Shown: positions 6,984 through 13,436 of the stretch, in pieces | Numbering within the stretch: the first letter of the stretch is position 1 | Layout of the letters: every line of letters begins with the position of its first letter | From: a virus | Length of the DNA: 38,567 nucleotides | Direction: 5' to 3' (one strand) | Virus record (IMG/VR): IMGVR_UViG_3300043436_005807 | Coordinates: 1 to 38,567 of that record | Notes under the pieces: model-generated | The model's database searches: none | What the model saw: the letters and a program-made list of their open reading frames with translations, nothing else | Told to the model about the DNA's origin: nothing | Position numbers and translations under genes: made by a program

Positions 6984-8276
6984 ATGCCTCTGCGCGCCTA
7001 CTACAACGAGATCGATCCGTTCGCCGCCGGCGTTCTGAAGCGCCGGATCGCCGACGGATCGTTGCCGCCAGGGGACGTCGACGACCGTGACATCCGATCA
7101 ATTCAAGCTTCCGATCTTCGGGGATATGCCCAGGTCCACCTCTTCGCGGGGATCGGCGGATTTGGGCTTGCCGCTCGCCTTGCCGGATGGCCCGACGACC
7201 GCCCACTGTGGACCGGTGGCTATCCGTGCCAGCCGTTCTCGGTCGCAGGAGTCCGGCGTGGAATGTCGGATGATCGCTACCTCTGGCCGGAATGCGCTCG
7301 CCTTCTCGGGGCTCTCGAAGAAAGACCCGCTTGGTGCGTGTTCGAAAACGTTGATGGTCATCGCGATCTGGGGCTCGATCGAACGCTCCTTGATCTGGAA
7401 GCCCTGGGCTACGCCGGGCGGCCGTTTTGGATTCCGGCTTGCGCCGTCGGCGCGCCCCACGACCGCATGCGGGTCTGGATCGTTGCCAAAAGGCTGGACG
7501 ACGCCGCAGGCGCACGATGCGCAGGGCCGGGGCGATCCGAAGCGGTGGCGGAGGTTTGGCGGGAAACATGGCGGGGCGAACCTGCCGGACGAGGTGGCGA
7601 TGGCCGTATCGCCGTGGCCGACGCCGAGGGCGAACGAAAGCACCGGAGCGCAACCGCCGCCCGGACGCCAGGGAGGTCCGGCGCTGAAAACGCTCGCGCT
7701 GTCGACGCTTTGGCCGACGCCCCGGGTCTGCTCAGGCGCACGGTCGTCGGGGATGAACCGGACGGAGATGTATCGGGCAGGGCCGACGAACTGGCCGACG
7801 CCGGGGACGGACAGCTTTCGCAGCCGCAGCGGCAAGCGCAAAGACGAGATGGGGCTCGATCAACTGGCCCGGCGCTCGGCGGTGGCTCCGTGGTCAACGC
7901 CGACACAGAACGATTCCGCGAATCTGGGAGCGCCCAGCCAGTTCTGCCGGAACAGCCAGGCACTGAACGTGCAGGCCAAAGCCAACTGGTCAACGCCCCG
8001 TGCGTCGGATGGGGCAAAGGGTGGGCCGAACCAGGCGTTCGGGGCGGGCGGTCAACCGCTGCCGGCGCAAGCGGCGCAGACCGCGATCCGTGGGGAAATG
8101 CCATCTGGGTCGAATGCGCCGACGGAAAACTCCGGCGCATTGAACCCGGCTTGGGTCTGCTGGCTCATGGGATACCCGAACGGGTGGCTCGACTAAGGGC
8201 GCTCGGCAACGCGATCGTTCCGCAAGTCGCCGCGCAAATTCTCAGCGCCATCATCGCCTCCGAGGCCCGTCCATGA
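6984..8276 (+). CDS. Phage DNA (cytosine-5-)-methyltransferase
   Basis: A 430-residue C5-cytosine methyltransferase; it would methylate phage DNA from S-adenosylmethionine, probably for protection from restriction. The motifs are in order: I (HLFAGIGG from residue 52), IV (GGYPCQPFSVAG with catalytic C82), VI (CVFENVDG, E121), VIII-like (DRMRVWIVA from residue 160) and X (RALGNAIVPQVAA from residue 405). The target-recognition region (about 170-380) is low-complexity with repeated LDDA, VADA, LADA, LADA, VNAD and VNAP blocks. ATG 6984 is chosen because MPLRAYYNEIDPFAAGVLKRR is the usual family start; upstream codons lie in the terminator hairpin. The gene overlaps the primase gene by ATGA. 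A second open frame crosses it. Confidence 0.92.
   Translation: MPLRAYYNEIDPFAAGVLKRRIADGSLPPGDVDDRDIRSIQASDLRGYAQVHLFAGIGGFGLAARLAGWPDDRPLWTGGYPCQPFSVAGVRRGMSDDRYLWPECARLLGALEERPAWCVFENVDGHRDLGLDRTLLDLEALGYAGRPFWIPACAVGAPHDRMRVWIVAKRLDDAAGARCAGPGRSEAVAEVWRETWRGEPAGRGGDGRIAVADAEGERKHRSATAARTPGRSGAENARAVDALADAPGLLRRTVVGDEPDGDVSGRADELADAGDGQLSQPQRQAQRRDGARSTGPALGGGSVVNADTERFRESGSAQPVLPEQPGTERAGQSQLVNAPCVGWGKGWAEPGVRGGRSTAAGASGADRDPWGNAIWVECADGKLRRIEPGLGLLAHGIPERVARLRALGNAIVPQVAAQILSAIIASEARP
7087..8196 (+). CDS. Overlapping +1-frame ORF with six W-[PST]-T-P units inside the methyltransferase gene
   Basis: This frame is open from 7039 to 8196, entirely inside the methyltransferase gene. Its first half is out of register with the methyltransferase motifs and reads like a shadow. 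From 7495 it contains WTTP (7495), WPTP (7615, 7711, 7792) and WSTP (7891, 7987), often followed by x-A/D-x-D/E-type blocks (WSTPRASDGAKGGPN), and it ends LNPAWVCWLMGYPNGWLD. That ending and the W-P-T-P repeats resemble target-recognition regions of other phage cytosine methyltransferases. A GTG at 7087 or an ATG at 7600 (after GAGGTGG) could start it; a +1 shift near 7485-7495 could fuse it to the methyltransferase core. It could equally be an untranslated relic. Confidence 0.4.
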   Translation: MTSDQFKLPIFGDMPRSTSSRGSADLGLPLALPDGPTTAHCGPVAIRASRSRSQESGVECRMIATSGRNALAFSGLSKKDPLGACSKTLMVIAIWGSIERSLIWKPWATPGGRFGFRLAPSARPTTACGSGSLPKGWTTPQAHDAQGRGDPKRWRRFGGKHGGANLPDEVAMAVSPWPTPRANESTGAQPPPGRQGGPALKTLALSTLWPTPRVCSGARSSGMNRTEMYRAGPTNWPTPGTDSFRSRSGKRKDEMGLDQLARRSAVAPWSTPTQNDSANLGAPSQFCRNSQALNVQAKANWSTPRASDGAKGGPNQAFGAGGQPLPAQAAQTAIRGEMPSGSNAPTENSGALNPAWVCWLMGYPNGWLD

Positions 8277-10498
8277 GCGAGGCCTCTCCCCTTGAGCCTG
8301 ATCGCAGCGCGATGTTGCGCCATGTCGAACTGGTGTTCGGCGGCGGGTTTGATGGCGCGCTCGATGGTTTAGTCGAGCTTGCTTGGAGTGATCCGGCGAC
8401 CGGCTCGCTTCGCAACGCGCAGATGTTCGGCACCGATCAGCTCGAAGAATTGGTCGAGCGTGCCGCAGAACTGAACCGCACCGAGCACTGCAACGTCTAT
8501 GTCGGCGCCGCGCTCCGCAAACCCGGCACCGCGCTGGCAAAGCGCACCGCTGATTCCGATTTCCATTCCGCGCCCTTCGCCTGGGCCGATATCGACGATG
8601 ATTGCGTCGAAGCCGCGATCCGGGCAGCGAAGGCGGCGGGCATGCCGGCGACCATGACCGTCGTCACCGGCCGCCATCCCCACATGCGCGCGCAGTTCTG
8701 GTGGCGGCTTGTGGATGCCGAGCGGGATGGCGCGGCGATCAAGACGCTGTGTTCACAGCTCGCCCTCGCGCTCGGCGGTGACGGCTCCGTCTCGAACCCC
8801 GGCCGTGTGCTCCGGCTCGGCGGCTCGATCGCCTGGCCGGTCAAGGCTGGGCGCGTTGTCGAGGCCACTGAAGTCCATATCCCCGATGATGATCGGCCGC
8901 CCGCCTATTGGGCGTCGGCGCTGGCGCAGGCCTTCGCCGCGCCCGCGCCGCTCCTCAAGACTGCTCCGGCAGCTTCGGAGGCGTCTGCGCCCTCAGTGGC
9001 GCCCTCGACGCCAAAGCCGCTCGAACTGCCTATCGGCAGTCTGTCGGTCGAGGCGACGCTGGCCGCGATCCAGCGAAACGATCACTGGCACCAGAACGCT
9101 GTGCGGCTCGTCGGCAATTGGGTGGCGCGCGGATTGTCGGATGCGGAGATCCTGTCCTTCGCGCCCGCTTTGACCATCGGCAGCACAGCGGATGGGCGGA
9201 GCTACACGCCCGAGCAGACCCGCCTTCAACTCAATTCGATGATCACCGGCGCGCGGCGCAAGTGGAACCTGCCAAACCCGGTCGTGACGATCGAGGACAA
9301 GCTCCCGCCGCCTCTCATCGAAATCGAATGGGAGGATGGCGCAACGGCGGCCATGATTCCGCGCCGCCGCTGGCTGGTCGGTTCCTTCGCGATCCGCGGC
9401 GCTCTGACCGTGCTCGTGGCCCCTCCCGGTGCCGGCAAGTCCACGCTCGGCATTGCGCTGGCGGTGGCCGGCGTCACCCGCCGTGGCGAGATCGTGGGCG
9501 AAACGGTTCACGAACCGATCAAGGCGTGGGTTTGGAACAACGAAGACGACAAGCTCGAACTGCGGCGGCGCCTGGCCGCGATCCTGCAACACTGGAACGT
9601 CGCTCCTGCGGATCTCCGCGGCAAGCTGGGGCTCAACTCCGGATCGGAACGCCCGCTCGTCGTCGCCCGGGCAACCAGGGACGGCGCGGTCCTTCGCCTG
9701 CCGGATATCGAAGCCATCATCGAGCGGGTGCAGGCTGAAAGCATCGGCCTGCTGATCGTCGATCCCTTTGTCGAAACCCATGAGGTCGACGAGAACAACA
9801 ATGCCCAGATCAAGGCCGTCGCCGCCATGTGGCGCGACGTGGCGCGGCGCGGCGATTGCGCCGTGGTGATCGTCCACCACACCGGCAAGCCGCCGCCGGC
9901 TTCGCCCGATGCCTGGACGGGATCGCTGTCGGCCTCGCGCGGCGCGTCGTCGCTCGGCGGTGTTGCGCGCATCATGCGCACGCTCTTTGCCATGTCGCCT
10001 GCCGATGCCGGTAAATTCGGGCTTGATGCGGAGGAGCGCCGTCTCTGGGTGCGGCTTGATGATGCGAAAGCGAACCTCTCGCTGGCCTCAGGCTCGGCCC
10101 GCTGGTTCAAGCGCGTCTCGATCACTATCGCCAATGGCGAGGAGGTGGGCGCGCTGGTGCCCGGCGATCCGAATGAACGCGCGCAGCAAGAGGACCGCGC
10201 GGCCGAAATCGAAGGCGCCTTGTTCAATGCGATCGCCGCCGCCTGGAAGGCCGGCGCGCCGCTCTCGGAACAACCACGCGCGAAGGATCGCTATGCGCCC
10301 GCGATCGTCGGCAAGGGCCTGCGCATCGCCGCTGAAACCGTTGCGGAGGTGCTCTCGCAGCTGATGGGCGGCGGCGCGATCGAGCGTGCGCTGTTCTGCT
10401 CGAAAACCAAGACCTATGGCCTGCGGATCGTCCCTTTGGACGAGCGCGATATGCGCGGCGCGGGCCGGATGTCTGAAGCAGCGGAGGGGTTCGAATGA
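8273..10498 (+). CDS. RepA-like primase-helicase (RepB-like N-terminal domain plus RecA-type ATPase)
   Basis: A 741-residue replication protein. The N-terminal part (about 1-220) resembles RepB/archaeo-eukaryotic-type primases, with acidic residues in FAWADIDDD, then TVVTGRHPHMRAQFWWRL and SVSNPGRVLRLGGSIAWP. A Pro/Ala-rich linker follows (about 225-250). The C-terminal RecA-like ATPase has Walker A VAPPGAGKSTL (K389), Walker B GLLIVDPFVE (D497) and a VIVHHTGK sensor region, as in hexameric RepA/DnaB-type helicases (AAA_25). It would prime and unwind phage DNA at the origin. The ATG at 8273 overlaps the methyltransferase stop (ATGA). Iteron-like repeats lie just downstream. Confidence 0.88.
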   Translation: MSEASPLEPDRSAMLRHVELVFGGGFDGALDGLVELAWSDPATGSLRNAQMFGTDQLEELVERAAELNRTEHCNVYVGAALRKPGTALAKRTADSDFHSAPFAWADIDDDCVEAAIRAAKAAGMPATMTVVTGRHPHMRAQFWWRLVDAERDGAAIKTLCSQLALALGGDGSVSNPGRVLRLGGSIAWPVKAGRVVEATEVHIPDDDRPPAYWASALAQAFAAPAPLLKTAPAASEASAPSVAPSTPKPLELPIGSLSVEATLAAIQRNDHWHQNAVRLVGNWVARGLSDAEILSFAPALTIGSTADGRSYTPEQTRLQLNSMITGARRKWNLPNPVVTIEDKLPPPLIEIEWEDGATAAMIPRRRWLVGSFAIRGALTVLVAPPGAGKSTLGIALAVAGVTRRGEIVGETVHEPIKAWVWNNEDDKLELRRRLAAILQHWNVAPADLRGKLGLNSGSERPLVVARATRDGAVLRLPDIEAIIERVQAESIGLLIVDPFVETHEVDENNNAQIKAVAAMWRDVARRGDCAVVIVHHTGKPPPASPDAWTGSLSASRGASSLGGVARIMRTLFAMSPADAGKFGLDAEERRLWVRLDDAKANLSLASGSARWFKRVSITIANGEEVGALVPGDPNERAQQEDRAAEIEGALFNAIAAAWKAGAPLSEQPRAKDRYAPAIVGKGLRIAAETVAEVLSQLMGGGAIERALFCSKTKTYGLRIVPLDERDMRGAGRMSEAAEGFE

Positions 10499-10716
10499 CC
10501 GCGCACCAAAGGCGGAAACGTCGCGGAGACATCCGCCAAGTGCTTGATTTCATTGGCGGCGGAAACGCCGCGGAGACGCGGAAACGTCCTTCTAACCCTC
10601 TGATTTCAAAGCGGCGACGGAAACGGAAACAGGCCCCTATCCCCTTCGGGGATACCGCGCGCACGCGCACGCGAGGGCGTGCCGTGCCGCGCTTTGCGGC
10701 GAGGGCGCTGGCATGA
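10495..10716 (+). CDS. Very basic small ORF across the iteron region
   Basis: A 73-residue ORF whose ATG overlaps the primase-helicase stop (ATGA) and whose stop overlaps the next start (ATGA). That overlap pattern supports translation. The product is extremely rich in Arg and Lys (HQRRKRRGDIRQ, KRRRKRKQ, RTRTRGRAVPRFAARALA), with no recognisable fold. Its composition follows the repeated GGCGGAAACG DNA and a TATCCCC hairpin, so it may be an accidental reading of an origin region that keeps ribosomes moving through the operon. It could be a DNA-binding peptide. I leave the function open. Confidence 0.4.
   Translation: MTAHQRRKRRGDIRQVLDFIGGGNAAETRKRPSNPLISKRRRKRKQAPIPFGDTARTRTRGRAVPRFAARALA
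10511..10589. repeat. Iteron-like direct repeats, candidate replication origin
   Basis: GGCGGAAACGTCGCGGAGAC (10511-10530) and GGCGGAAACGCCGCGGAGAC (10558-10577) differ at one base and start 47 bp apart; a partial third copy, GCGGAAACGTC, is at 10579-10589. Further GGAAAC units follow at 10619-10630, and a perfect hairpin TATCCCC-TTC-GGGGATA lies at 10638-10654. Repeats directly after a primase-helicase gene suggest the phage origin. They sit inside a small ORF of doubtful coding status. Confidence 0.5.
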
Positions 10717-11399
10717 GCGCCGCCGATCTCGCAAAGGCCTCGCTGGATCGCCTCGATGCGGTGGCTTCGGCCATGGAACGCAAATGGGGAATTGGCCGTC
10801 TCCCCTCGCTGGTTGATGCGGCCCTTGCGCTGCGGTTTGGCTCGCAACGCCGGCGCCTCGATGATGCGATCCTTGCGGATGTGCCTTCGGTGATCGCGGT
10901 ACAAGCCGAAGCGATGCTGCGGGCGTGGATCGCGCTTGATGCTGCGGCCCTTGCCGCTGGCTGGGCGCCGCTTAGTCCTCTGATCTGGGAAGCGGTGCTG
11001 CCTTCGACGGGCGAGATCGTCGCGATTGTCCGCGATGCGGATGAAGCTCATGCGATTTCGGTGAGAGGCAAAGGCACGGTATGGACGCTGACTGAAGTCG
11101 CCATCGCCATAGAGGCCTTTGGCGAGGTCGTACGGGCGGCGAAGCGGGTGTTTCCCTCCGCCGAAGTCACCGCGGTCAGGCCCAGCGCCTCAAGCCCGAA
11201 TCTTGCGATCGGTTCTGCGGCCCCCGCCATGGCCACAGAAGGCGAGGCAAGGCCCGGCCGCAATCAGGCTGCCCACAAGCGTCGAAGCCGTTCTGCGGGC
11301 TTGTCTGATCCGTTTGCGCCGGCGCTCAACACGCAGCCCCGTCGCCCACCCAACCAGCCGCGCTTTGATTGGACGCGCGGCGATGACGTTCCGTTCTGA
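10713..11399 (+). CDS. Unknown early protein with an SSB-like acidic C-terminal tip
   Basis: A 228-residue protein of unknown family. Residues 1-150 are mostly helical (LAKASLDRLDAVASAMERKW, VIAVQAEAMLRAWIALDAAA) with a short strand region (GEIVAIVRDADEAHAISVRG). Residues 155-215 form a disordered, basic and proline-rich tail, and the last residues are RGDDVPF. That ending closely resembles the DDxPF tip with which bacterial SSB recruits replication and repair partners. The gene lies between the primase-helicase and the RuvC-like resolvase, so a role in replication or recombination is likely. The ATG overlaps the previous ORF's stop. Confidence 0.72.
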   Translation: MSAADLAKASLDRLDAVASAMERKWGIGRLPSLVDAALALRFGSQRRRLDDAILADVPSVIAVQAEAMLRAWIALDAAALAAGWAPLSPLIWEAVLPSTGEIVAIVRDADEAHAISVRGKGTVWTLTEVAIAIEAFGEVVRAAKRVFPSAEVTAVRPSASSPNLAIGSAAPAMATEGEARPGRNQAAHKRRSRSAGLSDPFAPALNTQPRRPPNQPRFDWTRGDDVPF

Positions 11400-11418
11400 T
11401 CAACCCCGGAGGAGAAAC

Positions 11419-11958
11419 ATGCTCGCACCTATCCAAACAAGCCTTCCCGCCAGCCCGGCGTTACCCGGCCTCACAATCCCCAGCGGACGCGCCATGCTCG
11501 CGCTTGATCTTGGAACAAAAACCGGATGGGCCGTGCTGCCACGCTCGGGCGTGATCGCCTCGGGCGTCAACGAATTCCGGCCCGGCCGCTTCGAAGGCGC
11601 TGGCATGGCTTTCCTGCGCTTCGGCAAGTTCCTCGCCGATCTTGATCGCGACGCTGGGCCCCTCGATGCCGTGGTGTTCGAAGAAGTCCGCGCCCATGCG
11701 GGCACCCTTGCGGCGCAGGTCTATGGCGGCTTCCTGGCCCATCTCACCGCCTGGTGCGAGCGCCAGGGCACGCCCTATCTCGGCGTGCCGGTCGCCACCA
11801 TCAAGCGCCACGCCACGGGCAAGGGCAATGCGGGGAAAGCGGAGGTCATCCGCGCCATCAAAGCGCAAGGCTTCGCGCCCGCCGACGATAACGAGGCCGA
11901 TGCCCTGGCGATCCTGGCCTGGGCCATCGGCAACGGCATCAGCGGAGCCCAGCAATGA
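11419..11958 (+). CDS. RuvC-like Holliday junction resolvase
   Basis: A 179-residue RNase H-fold nuclease. The acidic active site is visible: D30 in MLALDLGTKTGWA, E88/E89 in AVVFEEVRAH, and D157/D161 in PADDNEADALAILAWA. A conserved basic loop (ATIKRHATGKGNAGK) precedes the last motif, as in phage RuvC-like resolvases. It would cut branched DNA formed during replication and recombination before packaging. A strong GGAGGAGAA ribosome site (11408-11416) fixes the ATG at 11419; an upstream in-frame ATG at 11119 lies inside the preceding gene and is rejected. Its stop overlaps the DUF6362 start. Confidence 0.88.
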   Translation: MLAPIQTSLPASPALPGLTIPSGRAMLALDLGTKTGWAVLPRSGVIASGVNEFRPGRFEGAGMAFLRFGKFLADLDRDAGPLDAVVFEEVRAHAGTLAAQVYGGFLAHLTAWCERQGTPYLGVPVATIKRHATGKGNAGKAEVIRAIKAQGFAPADDNEADALAILAWAIGNGISGAQQ

Positions 11959-12422
11959 GCAAGCATCGCTTTGAACCGCTATCACCCCGCGAGGTGGAAG
12001 AACGCTTCGCAGAGGCCGCCCGCACGCTGCGCCGCCTGCCTGATAAGCGCCCCATCGGCTACTTTAACGTCTGGCCTGCCATTGTGCGGACGCGGTGGGA
12101 GATCATGGCCATGGAGCCCCAGCCGATGAAGATCCTCGCCACGCCCCAGGCTATTTCCCGCATGGAGCTTTGCATCGACTGGATGCTGCGGCTCGACCCC
12201 GAGGACGCCCGGCTCGTGTGGCTACGCGCTGAGGGACACAGCTTCCGCTATCTCGCCCGCCACTTCGGCGTCTCTCGCATGATGGTGTGGCGGCGCTGGG
12301 CTGCAGCCCTGATCGTGATCTCAAACCGCACAAAAACAAGGGAATTACTGGCACGCAGCAACAGCAAGCGCAAAGGCGAGGCCGCACAGGGCGCGCCAGG
12401 ACCGCGCCAGAGTGTCGAATGA
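11955..12422 (+). CDS. DUF6362-like helix-turn-helix protein
   Basis: A 155-residue protein with the DUF6362 pattern: EEVRF/EVEERFAEAARTLRRLP near the start, then GYFNVWPAIV and RMELCIDWMLRLDPEDARLV. A sigma-region-4-like HTH, HSFRYLARHFGVSRMMVWRR, sits at about residues 95-114, with a basic, disordered tail. It is the last gene of the early operon (ATGA overlap with the resolvase). An HTH protein at the junction between early and later modules is a reasonable candidate for a middle/late gene activator, but this is inference; the family has no established role that I can cite. Confidence 0.8.
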   Translation: MSKHRFEPLSPREVEERFAEAARTLRRLPDKRPIGYFNVWPAIVRTRWEIMAMEPQPMKILATPQAISRMELCIDWMLRLDPEDARLVWLRAEGHSFRYLARHFGVSRMMVWRRWAAALIVISNRTKTRELLARSNSKRKGEAAQGAPGPRQSVE

Positions 12423-12692
12423 CAGGGGCGAAAGCGGCACAGATTGTCGAACTTCGGTTGGGACAAAACGGGCTGTTTCTGGCAGTCTTTCGGGCATGAT
12501 CGCGGGAGCTGCAGGCAAACTGGCAGGCCCTCGCGGGATCGTGATAGCCCCCTTCTAGGTTCTTCCCGGCCCTCAACGTATGCGGGCGGCGGCAGCGCGA
12601 TCCATAGCTAGCGCCAGGAACGCGAACCGGGTTCGCACCCCGTCCTTGAGGTTCGCAGGTTCGCGCCCCGGTTCGCATTCATCGGAGATATA
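12423..12692. other. 270-bp gap between the early operon and the modification cassette
   Basis: No gene is convincing here. The gap holds an imperfect GC-rich dyad near 12512-12545 (GCGGGAG...CTCGCGGG) and, in its last 70 bp, a cluster of GGTTCGC heptamers listed separately. A new promoter for the ParB-like gene is expected here, but I cannot point to clear boxes. Confidence 0.5.
12622..12676. repeat. Five GGTTCGC heptamers before the ParB-like gene
   Basis: GGTTCGC occurs at 12630-12636, 12650-12656, 12658-12664 and 12670-12676, and inverted as GCGAACC at 12622-12628. The first pair forms a perfect 7-bp palindrome with a one-base centre. The cluster ends 16 bp before the ParB-like ATG, so it may be an operator or a ParB-family binding site. 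Confidence 0.55.
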
Positions 12693-13436
12693 ATGCTCGC
12701 CATCGAAACCCGCCCGCTTGCGCGGCTGATCCCCTATGTCCGCAACGCGCGGACGCATTTGAGCGATCAGATTGCGCAGATCGCGGGCTCGATTGCCGAG
12801 TTCGGCTTCGTGAACCCGGTGCTGATCGGCACCGATGATGTGATCATCGCTGGCCACGGCCGGGTGCTCGCGGCCGGGAAGCTCGGTCTCGACGAGGTTC
12901 CGGTCATCGTGCTTTCGCATCTATCGGACTCGCAGCGCCGGGCGCTGGTGATCGCCGACAATCGAATCGCGGAGAACGCGGGCTGGGATGAAGCGATGCT
13001 CAAGGCCGAAATCGCCGCTCTGCAAGAAGACGCCTTCGATCTCGATCTTCTGGGCTTTGCCGAAGAGGAACTCGGCCGGCTGCTCGATGGCCTTGACGCC
13101 GAAATCGGCGGCGAGGGTGCCGCGGATGGCGAGCGGTCTTCCGATGTTGCAACCGAAACTGGGCGCGCGACCCTTGCCGAGCGCTTCGGCATTCCGCCCT
13201 TCTCCGTGCTCGATGCGCGCAAGGGCTGGTGGCAGGATCGCAAGCGCGCCTGGATCGATCTCGGCATCCGCTCTGAACTCGGCCGCGGCGAAGGCGCGAC
13301 CTATGGCACCGCCGACGGCGTGAGCGAGCCCGGACTCAACCACTATCGCAACCGGAACAGCGCCGCACCTGGCGGCTCGCCCCGCCCGCTCGATCGCGGC
13401 TGGACCGGCAAGAAAGACAAATCCGCCCATGGCTAA
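12693..13436 (+). CDS. ParB-like nuclease-domain protein, N-terminal half of a split DNA-modification protein
   Basis: A 247-residue protein. Residues 1-110 are a ParB/Srx-type domain with the signature box VIIAGHGRVLAAGKLGLDEVPV and the preceding LIPYVRNARTHLSDQIAQIA. Helices follow (DSQRRALVIADNRIAENAGW). Residues about 165-195 contain RFGIPPFSVLDARKGWWQDR, a block I know from phage proteins in which a ParB-like domain and a methyltransferase are one chain. Here the chain stops at 13436, and the methyltransferase continues in another frame from an ATG 8 bases upstream. ParB-like domains in such contexts probably bind CTP and/or DNA to target the modification; that is family knowledge, not visible here. 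GGAG precedes the ATG. Confidence 0.87.
   Translation: MLAIETRPLARLIPYVRNARTHLSDQIAQIAGSIAEFGFVNPVLIGTDDVIIAGHGRVLAAGKLGLDEVPVIVLSHLSDSQRRALVIADNRIAENAGWDEAMLKAEIAALQEDAFDLDLLGFAEEELGRLLDGLDAEIGGEGAADGERSSDVATETGRATLAERFGIPPFSVLDARKGWWQDRKRAWIDLGIRSELGRGEGATYGTADGVSEPGLNHYRNRNSAAPGGSPRPLDRGWTGKKDKSAHG

Noticed and set aside
8908-9738. Plus-strand alternative-frame ORF (276 aa) inside the primase-helicase gene
   Set aside because: Arg/Gly-rich frame with no family pattern, unlike the methyltransferase case where the second frame ends in a recognisable block.
9508-10227. Long minus-strand ORF (239 aa) opposite the primase-helicase
   Set aside because: It is the Ser/Arg-rich mirror of a GC-rich gene with strong domain evidence on the plus strand; no motif or ribosome site.
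12622-12643. T-arm-like sequence (CGGG-TTCGCAC-CCCG) suggesting a tRNA or att-type tRNA fragment
   Set aside because: Only the T-arm resemblance is present; no acceptor, D-arm or anticodon arm can be folded upstream, and the TTCG parts belong to the repeated GGTTCGC heptamers.
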